Of a stretch of DNA of 64,000 nucleotides, positions 54,801 to 63,013 are shown piece by piece. The stretch is from JAJYUU01 sp963822955 (GTDB lineage Bacteria > Actinomycetota > Actinomycetes > Streptosporangiales > Streptosporangiaceae). Position 1 is the first letter of the stretch. Every line of letters begins with the position of its first letter. The notes beneath the pieces are model-generated. The model was not told the origin of the DNA and ran no database searches. It saw nothing but the letters and a program-made list of their open reading frames with translations. The translations under genes and the position numbers were made by a program. Location: NCBI GenBank assembly GCA_963822955.1, contig CAWGJS010000004.1:1-64000 (forward strand). The letters run 5' to 3'.

Positions 54801-55355
54801 CGCCAGGTGCAGCCACCGCGGCGGAATGCCCTGAAGGTCCGCGAGCAGCTGAGAGTAGAACGCCGTCTGCGCCACCGCCCGCCCCTTGGCCGTCCGCGCG
54901 AGCTTGGCGTCGATGACCTCGTATCCCGAGCCGCCGTTCACATCTGGCCGCGGCTCGCTGTCCGGCGCATTCAGCAGGTTGGCGCGCACGAGGAAGTCCG
55001 GGTAACCAAGCAGCCTCGGTTGTCCGTCTGTCGGGTCGCGGGTCAGCACGGCCTGGTAGATCACGTCGACACCCGACGACAGGGCGGCGGCGGTGACAGC
55101 ACCCCCAAGGTCCACGTTCTGTCGCTCTACGGTTATCTCGACAACGTGCAATCCGCGGTCACGGAATCCTTGCAGGACTTCTTTCTCATGCTGTTCGCCG
55201 CGCCTGACGAGATCCTCGAACCCGGCATCGTAGGCGCGCGGCGGCGTGATCGCTCCCCGCGCACGCAGCAGGTCGAGCCTCGTCAGGTGCCTGCATGCCA
55301 GGAAGTTGGCAACGTCGCTAGCCGACAGGCGTACCCGCTCATCGATGATCCTCAT
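51807..55355 (-). CDS. TM0106-type RecB-like nuclease / RNase H-like / SF1 helicase fusion
   Basis: This 1182-residue multidomain enzyme starts with a RecB-like nuclease domain: SASDVANFLACRHLTRLDLL, YEVIDAKLARTA (catalytic D...DxK) and the cysteine cluster CAICRWSESC near 232-243, likely an Fe-S knuckle. An RNase H-like domain follows (about 355-545) with LFFDIEGARYY and NEDDCRATLALRDWL. The C-terminal half is a superfamily 1 helicase with Walker A GPPGTGKTYTG near 800, Walker B LFVDEAGQLS near 908, GDPQQLAQP, GTVDKFQGREAPVVIYS and RLNVATSRARALAV. Such fusions are associated with DNA repair and phage defence. It is divergent from an HNH nuclease gene. Confidence 0.88.
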   Translation of the reverse strand: MRIIDERVRLSASDVANFLACRHLTRLDLLRARGAITPPRAYDAGFEDLVRRGEQHEKEVLQGFRDRGLHVVEITVERQNVDLGGAVTAAALSSGVDVIYQAVLTRDPTDGQPRLLGYPDFLVRANLLNAPDSEPRPDVNGGSGYEVIDAKLARTAKGRAVAQTAFYSQLLADLQGIPPRWLHLALGIGELASFKVADFAAYERQTRRLLTDFIDADTGANPPADTYPEPVEHCAICRWSESCTARRRADDDLSLVAGIKKGQRRRLKETGVPTRRGFAALDPLPTLRGTSRESLERVRSQAILQVLSEDAGHIEYELLEPDRDPDGELVPNRGLLALPEPAEGDLFFDIEGARYYSEDGREFGLQYLFGIVDTAERPPRYTQFWAFDRAGEKRAFEELIDFITERRARRPGLHVYHYNHYEPTAVDHLSELHETRQEAVGRLMGRFATREDEVDELFRLGVFVDLYRVVRQGLQAGVESYSIKRLEPLCGYSRVVRLRDATEALVSFDMALDDRAASSPSPASPEAALREVIAGYNEDDCRATLALRDWLESLRPQLAARLGLSLAELPRPVVAEPARDGEDSEVSRLRSALLSSVPAQPSSRTPEQAAIALLADLLEWHRRENKPAWWRYFYVRTLSSSDLVNEPDALGLLSGGDVVGSVKRSVLRQFSFPPQEHKFGPLSQAEDPITGRGFVVDSVDDARGEIVLKVGRDYDGPLPSALVQGGPPSTRLQAERMRDLGTRALSDGLGGLDAATALLLRSPPAGASTESLPLRSAGESAQEAAIRIALSLGNSYLPIQGPPGTGKTYTGAEQILALVAEGRSAGITGPSHAVISNLIGAVFKHSAARRSAVPRVGQRADRDNPFLHPDAQSLDYPKLSDGLGTGDLDVAAGTPWMWARPEFQGSVDTLFVDEAGQLSLANVLAVAGAAQNVVLIGDPQQLAQPSQAAHPLGSGVSALEHILGDRATMPPDVGLLIDKTWRMHPELCRFTSETFYDGKLTAMPDLARQEIVGDSPLPGAGMRVIEVPHEGNTNASPEEAAVVAELVRDLLGREWRNLSGELSAIGVEQIMVVTPYNAQIRAIQSAAVGAGLSGLQVGTVDKFQGREAPVVIYSMATSSADDAPRGMEFLYDLHRLNVATSRARALAVIVASPDLVRVSCQTPRQMRLANALCSAWETDICR

Positions 55356-55433
55356 GGCCGAGTTCTAACACCTCCGGCCGCTCGGCCGCGCATAGCCGTG
55401 GCATTTGACATCGCTTGGGTGGACAATGCCGCT

Positions 55434-56366
55434 GTGCGGAGCTATGTCGGAGTGACGGACGGTGACTGGTACAGGTTCCTGGCGGCACGTCCGTACTTGA
55501 ATGAGGTGAACTTCTGGCAGCCGTCGGGTGGCCGCACGTTCCGCAGGCTGACAGTCGGCGAGCCATTCTTCTTCAAGACGCACTCCCCGCACAACCGTGT
55601 CGTTGGCGGTGGCTTTTACAGCGATTTCGCGGCGATGACTGCCAGCGAAGCCTGGGACTACTTTGGCGAAGGCAACGGCACAGCGACCCTGGAGCAGATG
55701 CTGGCTCGGATCGCGCATTACCGCCGAACGCCACTAGCTCCTGGCGAGGAGCCGGTGATCGGCTGCGTCTTTATTAGGGACGTTCGATTCTTTCCGCCTG
55801 ACGAAGTTGCTGCGCCGCCACCGGAGTTCGCGCGCAACCTCGTCCAGGGCAAGACCTACGACTTGTCGAGCCCGTCGGTCTCCGGTTATTTTCGCGAGCT
55901 GATCCGGATGCTTGGTGTCGCAGTCCAGATCGACTTCTCCGAGCCGTGGCATCGCCAGGGCCCGGTCTTTGGCGATCCGCGACTCGTGCCGCAGCGACTG
56001 GGTCAGAACGCCTTCCAGGCGCGGGTCCTGACAGCTTACGAGCGCAGGTGCGCGATCACTGGCTCCAAGATCCGGCCCGTCCTGCAAGCTGCGCACATCC
56101 GGCCGGTCACGAGCGGTGGTGAGCATCGCTTGGACAATGGTTTGCTGCTCAAATCCGACGTTCATACCTTGTTCGACCGCGGCTACCTTGGGGTCGATCC
56201 GAAGTTTCGGCTACACGTCAGTCCCTGGCTTCGCGAAGAGTTCGGCAATGGTGAACAGTTCTATGCGCGTGCAGGTGAGCCAATCTGGGTTCCCTCTCAG
56301 CGCGCCGACCGGCCGAGCGCAGACTTTCTGGAGTGGCACCTCAGCGAGATCTTCAAGCCTTCCTGA
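55434..56366 (+). CDS. HNH endonuclease family protein
   Basis: A protein of about 310 residues. The N-terminal domain has SYVGVTDGDWYRFLAARP and EVNFWQPSGGRTFRRLTVGE, typical of a group of HNH restriction-like enzymes. The C-terminal HNH is in RRCAITGSKIRPVLQAAHIRPVTSGGEHRLDNGLLL followed by DVHTLFDRGYLGVD, with the ordered His, Asn and His of the fold. GTG at 55434 is favoured: GACAAT ends six bases upstream, and family members open just before SYVxVTDxDWY. It is divergent from the nuclease-helicase gene by about 80 bases. Confidence 0.78.
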   Translation: MRSYVGVTDGDWYRFLAARPYLNEVNFWQPSGGRTFRRLTVGEPFFFKTHSPHNRVVGGGFYSDFAAMTASEAWDYFGEGNGTATLEQMLARIAHYRRTPLAPGEEPVIGCVFIRDVRFFPPDEVAAPPPEFARNLVQGKTYDLSSPSVSGYFRELIRMLGVAVQIDFSEPWHRQGPVFGDPRLVPQRLGQNAFQARVLTAYERRCAITGSKIRPVLQAAHIRPVTSGGEHRLDNGLLLKSDVHTLFDRGYLGVDPKFRLHVSPWLREEFGNGEQFYARAGEPIWVPSQRADRPSADFLEWHLSEIFKPS

Positions 56367-56389
56367 AGACGCGGCGGTGCAACGGTCGG

Positions 56390-57661
56390 TCAACGGCGGC
56401 GCGGCACGCGGCGGGATGGCTCGCTGATTCTGGTGTCGCCGCCGGGACTGGCCAGTTGGCGCTCCAGCGCCGTGAACGCCTCGATGACTTCCGGTGCTTC
56501 GAAGGCCCGGTTGCGCCGGCCGACACTGATCTGGCGCAGAATGCCGGCCTCGGCAAGTCTCGTGATTGCGTCGTTGACGGCCTGGTTGGAGCGACCGATG
56601 AGCCCGGCTGCCGAGGAGACTGTCAGAATCGGCGCGCCCGGCAAAAGGCGCAGCAAAACGTCCGTGGCCGAGTTGGCCCGCACTGAGCCGAGCTGTGCAC
56701 GCCACGACTGCTGAAGCTGCTGCGTCCGCTCTTCAAAGCTCGCCGCATCGTGGACCGCTCTGCTGCAGGCTGCCGCGAACCGCCCCACCCACATGTCGGT
56801 TCCGTCGCGAGCAGCCGCTGAGTTGGCCGGACCGCGATATCGGGTCGCGTCCAGCCCGAGCACGTAGTCGTCAGCCCAGGTCGCCAGGACCAGCGACACC
56901 GGCGGCAGGACTCTCGTGGCCAGCCCGCGCCGGCGTAGAACGAGGTGGATCAGTGCCCTACCCGTCCGCCCATTGCCGTCGACGAACGGGTGGATGGTCT
57001 CGAACTGTGCGTGCGCGATGGCGGCCTGAGCAACGGCCGGGATGTCGTCGGTATTGCAGAACCGGCACAAGTCGTCGAGGAGACCGGGCACGTACTCCGG
57101 CGGCGGAGGCACGAACGCCGCGGAGCACGGGTTATAGCTGCTGCCGCCGATCCAGTTCTGTTCTTCGCGGATTGCTCCCGCGTGCGCATCGAGCCGCGTG
57201 CCCGCAAGCAGCTGCTGGTGGAAGTCGAGCAGCACCTCCAGCGTTATCGGGTCGCCAGGGGTGATCCGCCGGATGGCGAAGGCCATTGCGTCGATGTTGC
57301 TGAGCACTTCGGTTGCGGTGACGTCGGAGCTCTCTGCGCGTAGCTCTATCGCCGCCTCAGCCCGCAGCAGCCGACGGGCTCCGACTTCCAAGCCTTCGAT
57401 ACGCGACGATGCGACACTCTCCGCGCGGAGCAGGATGCGGGCGAGCGCCTCCGTGTCGGCGAGCGTTGCTGCCTCAGCGTCAAGTACTGCGATGGCGCGC
57501 TCGGCATCGGCGACGTCCGCTGCCGTCGGGCTGCTCAGCAGGATTGACCGGTCCGCCAGCGTGTCGGGGACGTAGGCCTCGTAGTCGCAGGACAGCCGGT
57601 CGCGCCGGGCGAGGCCAGCGCCGACATCGCTCACCCAATGTCTGCGGATAACCTTGGCCAT
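56390..57661 (-). CDS. Class II Fic family protein with C-terminal winged helix
   Basis: The 423-residue protein has the Fic active motif HPFVDGNGRTGR near 219-230, which places Lys-free catalytic residues for AMP transfer. The inhibitory helix is N-terminal, with SSRIEG near 86-91 (S/TxxxEG), which defines class II. The C-terminus has a winged helix-turn-helix (ILTVSSAAGLIGRSNQAVNDAITRL, GRRNRAFEAPEVIEA), so it may bind DNA and control itself. GGAGG lies directly upstream of the ATG inside a 39-bp palindrome. Substrate proteins are unknown. The motif is intact. Confidence 0.88.
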   Translation of the reverse strand: MAKVIRRHWVSDVGAGLARRDRLSCDYEAYVPDTLADRSILLSSPTAADVADAERAIAVLDAEAATLADTEALARILLRAESVASSRIEGLEVGARRLLRAEAAIELRAESSDVTATEVLSNIDAMAFAIRRITPGDPITLEVLLDFHQQLLAGTRLDAHAGAIREEQNWIGGSSYNPCSAAFVPPPPEYVPGLLDDLCRFCNTDDIPAVAQAAIAHAQFETIHPFVDGNGRTGRALIHLVLRRRGLATRVLPPVSLVLATWADDYVLGLDATRYRGPANSAAARDGTDMWVGRFAAACSRAVHDAASFEERTQQLQQSWRAQLGSVRANSATDVLLRLLPGAPILTVSSAAGLIGRSNQAVNDAITRLAEAGILRQISVGRRNRAFEAPEVIEAFTALERQLASPGGDTRISEPSRRVPRRR

Positions 57662-57666
57662 GGATC

Positions 57667-57705
57667 CTCCTTATTAAAGGTTATCAGCTAACCTTGAATA
57701 AGGAG
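57667..57705. promoter_or_regulatory. 39-bp palindrome over the fic ribosome site
   Basis: CTCCTTATTAAAGGTTA (57667-57683) and TAACCTTGAATAAGGAG (57689-57705) are inverted copies with one mismatched pair and a five-base centre. The palindrome starts five bases before the fic start codon and includes its Shine-Dalgarno. It could be an operator for the fic protein's own winged helix, or an mRNA hairpin that hides the ribosome site. Confidence 0.65.
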
Positions 57706-57737
57706 CTAGCCTCTGGCTGGCAGGCTGCTTCGCTGGA

Positions 57738-58769
57738 CTACGAGTCGTCCTCGATTCGCAGACGATCTTGATCTGAATTAGCCGCCAAAGCAGAAGTCTC
57801 ATCCGAGCCAGCCTCGCCGAGGTCGGCGAGCGCTGGAGCGATTCTCTCCAGCTGATTCAGGTCGTCCTCGACGCTGACGCCGGGCGGGATGAGCGCGACG
57901 TGATCGGCGCCGGCTTCCAAGTGCTCCCGCACCAGGGCCGCGATCGTGTCAGGGCTTCCGTTCCCGATGAGCGCGTCTACGAGCCGATCGCTTAGGTCGG
58001 CGACCTCTTCGACCGTGAAGCCCAGCTCAGCGAGGATAGCTGCTCTCGCCGGGCTCCGGGCGAGGAAAGCGGCCACCCTGTCGCGGGCGACCGCCCTAGC
58101 CCGGTCGGCGTCCGTGTCCGCCACAAAACCGTGGCTCATGACGATCAGCTTGTCCGGAGCGAGCTGCAGCCGGGCCAGCCTACTGAACGTCGGCGGCATC
58201 ATGGCGGGAATCACCCCGTCGGCGAGTTCGGCGGCGAGGGCCACCATCTGCGGGCCGTTGGCGCCTATGAGCCTGGGATACGGCGTCTCAGCCGCTGGCG
58301 GCCGCACCGGGGAGCTCATGCGCTCCAGGTACTCGCGCATCGTTGCAAGTGGTCGGCCGAACTCGCGGTCGACGACCTCGGCCTGCTGCGGATAGCCGAC
58401 CCCAAGACCGAGCACGAACCGGTACGGGTAGGCCTGCGCCAGCCAGGCCGACGCGCCATGTGCAATCTGAGGCGCGCGGGCCCAGATGTTGGCGATGCCC
58501 GTACCGAAGGTGATCCGCTCCGTGGCCGCCATCAGCACAGCCACCTGCGCGAACACGTCCTTGCCGCCGATCGGCTCGTTGGTCCAGGCGGCGCGGTAGC
58601 CGGCGCGCTCGAGCCGCTGGGCCGCGTCGCGCTGCTCGCCGACCGACATCGGCGTAGTAATCGGTGCCGGGAGGTAAGCACCGACGCGGCCAAGGGAAAG
58701 TCGCGCCGCTTCGATCACCCCGGTGCTAGCCACAGCCCCCCATTCTGGCAGGTTCAGCTCTTGGCTCAC
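57738..58769 (-). CDS. TIGR03620-like F420-dependent LLM class oxidoreductase
   Basis: The 343-residue protein is a luciferase-like TIM-barrel enzyme. LSLGRVGAYLPAPITTPMSV opens, then GTGIANIWARAPQIAHGASAW, VLGLGVGYPQQAEVVDREFGRP and PYPRLIGANGPQMVALAAELADGVIPAM follow. This combination is seen in the F420-dependent TIGR03620 group. GTG at 58769 is the start. The substrate is unknown. It is divergent from the methyltransferase gene by 41 bases. Confidence 0.85.
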   Translation of the reverse strand: MSQELNLPEWGAVASTGVIEAARLSLGRVGAYLPAPITTPMSVGEQRDAAQRLERAGYRAAWTNEPIGGKDVFAQVAVLMAATERITFGTGIANIWARAPQIAHGASAWLAQAYPYRFVLGLGVGYPQQAEVVDREFGRPLATMREYLERMSSPVRPPAAETPYPRLIGANGPQMVALAAELADGVIPAMMPPTFSRLARLQLAPDKLIVMSHGFVADTDADRARAVARDRVAAFLARSPARAAILAELGFTVEEVADLSDRLVDALIGNGSPDTIAALVREHLEAGADHVALIPPGVSVEDDLNQLERIAPALADLGEAGSDETSALAANSDQDRLRIEDDS

Positions 58770-58810
58770 CGGCCGGCGTCTTCGGCTTCCGCCTCAGTAG
58801 CCTGTGATCC

Positions 58811-59533
58811 ATGAAGCATTCGGCGGACACCAACGCGGAGATCTGGCACTCCGAGGAGATGGTCCGGCAGTGGGTGAAGGAAGCGACCGCCCAGGAGCGG
58901 AACCGCGCTGAGCAGCGGCGACTGATGGCCGACCTGCTGCCGTTCGGCGAAGGTGAGGAGTTCACCTTCCTGGACCTCGGCGCGGGAACGGGCGCGGCGT
59001 CACGGGTGATCCTGGAGCGGCACCCTGGCGCGACGGCAATCCTGGCTGACTTCTCTGTCCAGATGATGGTCGCTGGAGAGGCTGAGATGGCGCCGTTCGC
59101 CGGGCGCTACCGCACCGTCGAGTTCGACATGACGACCGGCCAGTGGCCCACCGGTATCCCGGGGTCGCTCGACGCGATCGTGACGTCAATGTGCGTGCAC
59201 CACCTGACCGACGAGCGTAAGCAGGGGCTGTTCGCCGAGATCTTCGAACATCTCGTCCCCGGTGGCTGGTACTTCAACTTCGACCCGGTTAGCGCGCCGG
59301 ATCGTGCCGTCGAGCTGGTGTGGCAGCGCGCTAATGACCGCGAGAACCCGGAGGCCGCGCTCCACCGGCAGCACCGCACGCCGGAAGAGCGGGCCCGCTG
59401 GGATAACCACGTCCGCTACATCATTCCGCTCGACCGGCACCTCGAATACATGCGCTCTGCCGGCTTCGCGGGCATCAGCATCTTCTGGAAGAAGCTGGAG
59501 AACGTCATCTACGGCGGCTACCGCCCAGAGTGA
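58811..59533 (+). CDS. SAM-dependent class I methyltransferase
   Basis: A 240-residue protein with the SAM motif FLDLGAGTGAASRVIL near 57-72, then AILADFSVQMMVAG and DAIVTSMCVHHLTDERKQGLF with motif IV. PGGWYFNFDPVSAP follows. It belongs to the Methyltransf_25 type; substrate unknown. TAGCCT seven bases before the ATG suggests a leaderless transcript. It lies between the LLM gene and the DUF2075 gene. Confidence 0.85.
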   Translation: MKHSADTNAEIWHSEEMVRQWVKEATAQERNRAEQRRLMADLLPFGEGEEFTFLDLGAGTGAASRVILERHPGATAILADFSVQMMVAGEAEMAPFAGRYRTVEFDMTTGQWPTGIPGSLDAIVTSMCVHHLTDERKQGLFAEIFEHLVPGGWYFNFDPVSAPDRAVELVWQRANDRENPEAALHRQHRTPEERARWDNHVRYIIPLDRHLEYMRSAGFAGISIFWKKLENVIYGGYRPE

Positions 59534-59676
59534 CACACGCCGTCTCAGCCGCCTTAATGATCCGCAACACGCAACGACCGCTAAGGTAGTCCCGAATTGC
59601 GGCCCGACGGGCTTTCGGATCGATGTGTGCCTAACTCCAGGTCGGTTCCGGACACGCCCCCACCCGCACGGATTTC

Positions 59677-61575
59677 GTGCTGCGTGGGAGCGAGTTCGTG
59701 GCGTTGGTCCGGCGGTCGGCTGCGAGCCTGGCTGCGCTTGCCAGCAATGGGAGCTTGGCTGAGCTCATCTTCGAGCAGATGCTCTACGGACCTGACGGCC
59801 ACATGATGAGAGTCGCGCCCAGCGAGCGGCGGTCGTGGGAGCGGAGCATTCCGGTGCTTGCCAACGACCTCGTCGAGGCAGGGCTGGGTCAGGTTGAGGT
59901 GCTCCTGGAGCATCGGCTGCCGCTCAGCAGCCGTAGGGTCGACGCCATCCTGGCCGGTCGGCATCCGTCCACCGGACAGGCCTCCTACGTGGTCGTTGAG
60001 TTGAAGCAGTGGAGCGAGGCTGACCTGTTCGACGAGGATCCTTCGCTCGTCCTGATCAACGGCTACGGCCGCCACCCGAGGTTGCATCCCGTTGAGCAAG
60101 TGCGCGGGTACTGCGAGTACCTACGCGACTTCGTGCCCGTGTTGCGAGCAGGTGCCGACGCAGTGGCCGGTGCGGCATATCTGCATAACGCCACTGAGAT
60201 GGGCGTCGCGCCATTGCGCCGTCTCTCTGAGTCCAAAGACGGCCGTCTGTTCACTGGCGAGCGCAGGGCCGAGTTCATGGACTTTCTCCGGTCGCGACTG
60301 GTGCCGGACGTGGCCGGAGCGCCGTTCGCGGACGAGTTCCTGAGTTCCCGCGTCGCCCCCAGTCGGCAGTTGCTGTCTGTGGCTGCAGCCGAGATCCGGG
60401 ACAGGGAGCAGTTTGTCCTGCTGGACCAGCAGCGATTGGCATACAACGTGGTCGTGCACGCGACGGAGCGGGCGCGGGCCTCCGATTCGAAGACCGTCGT
60501 GATCGTCGCTGGCGGCCCGGGCAGCGGCAAGAGCGTTATCGCCCTCTCCCTGTTGGGCGAACTGGCCCGCCGGGGCCGGACGGTGGTGCATGCGACCGGG
60601 TCGCGGTCCTTCACTCAGACGCTCCGGCAGGTGACCGAACGCGGAGCACCACGCGTCAGGAGCCTGTTCAAGTACTTCAACCAGTTCGTTGACGCCGAGC
60701 GCAATGGCCTCGAAGTCTTGATCCTGGATGAGGCTCACCGGATCCGGGAGACCTCGATGAGCCGGTACACCCAGCGCGAACTGCGTACGAACAGACGGCA
60801 GATTGACGAGCTGATCTCGGCCGCCAGGGTTCCCGTGTTCCTGCTCGATGAGCATCAGGTCGTGCGACCCGGCGAGCTTGGTACGGTCAGCGAGATCGAA
60901 GAACACGCGAGGTCACTAGGCCACGCCGTCGAAATGATCGACCTGAACGCGCACTTCCGCTGCGGCGGCAGCGAGGAGTATCTCGAATGGGTTACTCGAC
61001 TCCTGGGCCTCGAGGCGGGCGGGCCGGTGCCATGGGCGGGCGACCCTGCATTCAATGTACGAGTCGCTGACAGTCCGCACGAACTTGAGCACGCCCTCAG
61101 GCTCCAGCTCGACAAGGGATATGGCGCACGGATGGCGGCAGGATACTGCTGGCCGTGGAGCGACCCACTGCCCGACGGTTCGCTGGTCAAGGATGTGGTG
61201 ATCGGCGACTGGTCGCGCCCCTGGAACCTCCGGGGTGACAGGGCTGTCGGCGGCGCGCCGCCATCGGCGCTGTGGGCGACCGACCCAGCAGGATTCGGTC
61301 AGGTCGGCTGCGTCTACACAGCGCAGGGCTTCGAATACGACTGGAACGGTGTCATTATCGGACCCGATCTGGTGTGGCGCGGCGATCGGTGGATCGCTGA
61401 GCGGTCCGCGAATCGAGATCCGGACTTCCGCAGCCGCAAAACGGTGACTGACCACGAGTTCGGTCGGCTCGTCCGCAACGTTTACAAAGTACTGCTCACC
61501 CGGGGCATGGTAGGCACGATCATTTATTCCGCGGATCCCGAGACGAACGCTTTCCTCCGATCACTCGTCGACTGA
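59677..61575 (+). CDS. DUF2075-type nuclease/helicase (Schlafen-group-like ATPase)
   Basis: This is a 632-residue protein. The N-terminal part (about 30-230) has SSRRVDAILAG and YVVVELKQWSE, the D...ExK of a PD-(D/E)xK nuclease. The ATPase domain has Walker A AGGPGSGKSVIALSLL near 279-293, Walker B LEVLILDEAHRI near 345-356, FLLDEHQVV as an extra motif and HFRCGGSEEYLEWV. The C-terminal FGQVGCVYTAQGFEYDWNGVIIG with LVRNVYKVLLTRGMVG completes the SF1-type motifs of DUF2075. Such proteins occur often in phage-defence islands. GTG at 59677 has no ribosome site. Confidence 0.83.
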   Translation: MLRGSEFVALVRRSAASLAALASNGSLAELIFEQMLYGPDGHMMRVAPSERRSWERSIPVLANDLVEAGLGQVEVLLEHRLPLSSRRVDAILAGRHPSTGQASYVVVELKQWSEADLFDEDPSLVLINGYGRHPRLHPVEQVRGYCEYLRDFVPVLRAGADAVAGAAYLHNATEMGVAPLRRLSESKDGRLFTGERRAEFMDFLRSRLVPDVAGAPFADEFLSSRVAPSRQLLSVAAAEIRDREQFVLLDQQRLAYNVVVHATERARASDSKTVVIVAGGPGSGKSVIALSLLGELARRGRTVVHATGSRSFTQTLRQVTERGAPRVRSLFKYFNQFVDAERNGLEVLILDEAHRIRETSMSRYTQRELRTNRRQIDELISAARVPVFLLDEHQVVRPGELGTVSEIEEHARSLGHAVEMIDLNAHFRCGGSEEYLEWVTRLLGLEAGGPVPWAGDPAFNVRVADSPHELEHALRLQLDKGYGARMAAGYCWPWSDPLPDGSLVKDVVIGDWSRPWNLRGDRAVGGAPPSALWATDPAGFGQVGCVYTAQGFEYDWNGVIIGPDLVWRGDRWIAERSANRDPDFRSRKTVTDHEFGRLVRNVYKVLLTRGMVGTIIYSADPETNAFLRSLVD

Positions 61576-61589
61576 CCGCTGGAACCGCG

Positions 61590-62072
61590 TCAGACCGGCG
61601 CTGACGGCGGCGGACTGATGTAGGCGGCGCGGCGGGCCGCGCCCTCGTCCTCGATCGAGGCGCGCAGGACTGCATCGGCCGCTGCAAGCTGATCCGCTGT
61701 GACGCGAGCCGCAACGGCCCGGTTGAGCCCGGCGATGACCTCGATGATCGCGTAGGCATACGCGCGGCCCGCGGACGTCAGGACCACGTTCAGCTTGCGC
61801 GCGTCATCGGCATCGGCCTGCGTGCTGGCGTAACCGCGTTCTTCCAGGCCGCGCACGACCTTGCGCGCGGCCTGCCGCGTCACGCCCATCGGCACGCCGA
61901 GCTCACCCACCGAGGCGGGCCCGCGAAGTAGTCGGCGCAGCGTGGCGGCATCGGTGATCCGGTAGTCGGCGAACCCGCGGTCCTCCAGCTCAGCCGCCAT
62001 CCGGTGAATCCAGCTCTGGCGGGCGAGCGCCAGCATGTCGCCGAAGCGATAGGGGTTTGCGTCCGTGGTCAC
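61590..62072 (-). CDS. MarR family transcriptional regulator
   Basis: This 160-residue winged-helix protein has RGFADYRITDAATLRRLL, GPASVGELGVPMGVTRQAAR (recognition helix) and RKVVRGLEERGYASTQADAD (wing), followed by the dimer helices. GTG at 62072 begins about 15 residues before the fold; the longer frame to 62297 goes through the divergent esterase region. A 13-bp palindrome lies 22 bases upstream, its likely operator. It probably also controlled the divergent, now broken, esterase gene. Confidence 0.82.
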   Translation of the reverse strand: MTTDANPYRFGDMLALARQSWIHRMAAELEDRGFADYRITDAATLRRLLRGPASVGELGVPMGVTRQAARKVVRGLEERGYASTQADADDARKLNVVLTSAGRAYAYAIIEVIAGLNRAVAARVTADQLAAADAVLRASIEDEGAARRAAYISPPPSAPV

Positions 62073-63013
62073 TGAGTCGTACTTACCAGATACGCAACCA
62101 GGTTGCCTATCCGCCCGAGCGTGCGGTCGGCTCATCGCCTCGACCGCCGCGGCGTTAATCCTTGCCGCCGCGATCGCAGGCTGCGGCAGCCACGGAGCGG
62201 GAGCGTCGGCAGCCAATGCGGCCACTCTGAAGCCCTCGTCGGGAACGTCGGGCTGCGGGCACCACGGGGCCAGCGGTTCGCTGCAGTACACCATCACGGT
62301 GAGCGGTCACCGGCGCACGGTGATCGTCCACATCCCGGCCGGCTACACCGGCAAGGGCAAGCTAGCGCTGGTCCTCAACCTCCACGGCAGTGAGAGCACA
62401 GCCAGCGCGGAAGAGAAGTTCAGCGGCATGGACGCTACAGCCGACGCGGACCACTTCATCGTTGCCTATCGGCAGGCGCTGATCCCGGACGGGACCGGCT
62501 ACGACTGGAACATCCCCGGCGAGCCCATGGTCAACAGGAAGTACCCGCCGGCCAGCGCGCCGAGTGACGTGACCTTCCTGACCATCCTGGTCCGCGACCT
62601 CGCGGGCCGGTACTGCATCGATCTCAGCAGGGTCTACTCAACCGGTGTCTCCGGTGGCGGCCGGATGGCCAGCCAGCTCGCCTGCGAGGCCAGCAGCGTC
62701 ATCGCCGCGGTCGCCCCGGTGGCGGGCCTCCGCTATCCGAGCCCGTGCCCGGCTTCCCGGCCGGTTCCCGTCATCGCTTTCCACGGCATCGCGGACCACA
62801 TCGACCCGTTTAATGGGTTCGGCCTTGGCTACTGGAACCGGCCGCGCCGGCGGCACAGCAGTCGAGCTGTACGCGATCACCGGCGAGGGCCACGAATGGC
62901 CAGGCGGCCCCGCGATGCCCTCGGCCATCACCAGCGTGCTCGGCCCGCCGAGCGACGCGGTTAGCGCTAACGCGCTGATGTGGGCCTTCTTCCGAGCTCA
63001 CCCGCTGGGTTAG
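62065..63013 (+). pseudogene. LpqC/PHB-depolymerase-like esterase lipoprotein, internally deleted and frameshifted
   Basis: The N-terminus has a lipoprotein signal with STAAALILAAAIAGC. The alpha/beta-hydrolase core follows, with LALVLNLHGSESTA and the nucleophile motif STGVSGGGRMASQLACE, then FHGIADHIDPFNGFGLGYWN with the catalytic Asp region. After this about 40 residues usual for the family are missing, and the frame changes near 62835-62860. The catalytic His segment GTAVELYAITGEGHEWPGGP is encoded in another frame that ends at 63013. The main product therefore lacks His and cannot work. Related proteins act on cinnamoyl or polyester substrates outside the cell. Confidence 0.7.
62094..62106. 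promoter_or_regulatory. Palindromic operator between marR and the esterase gene
   Basis: GCAACC-A-GGTTGC is a perfect 13-bp palindrome located 22 bases upstream of the marR GTG. It fits the size and place of a MarR site and lies within the 5' end of the esterase frame. Binding is inferred. Confidence 0.5.

Noticed and set aside
53218..55140. Overlapping plus-strand frames opposite the nuclease-helicase gene
   Set aside because: The minus-strand gene has continuous domain motifs through the whole stretch; the plus frames are shadows.
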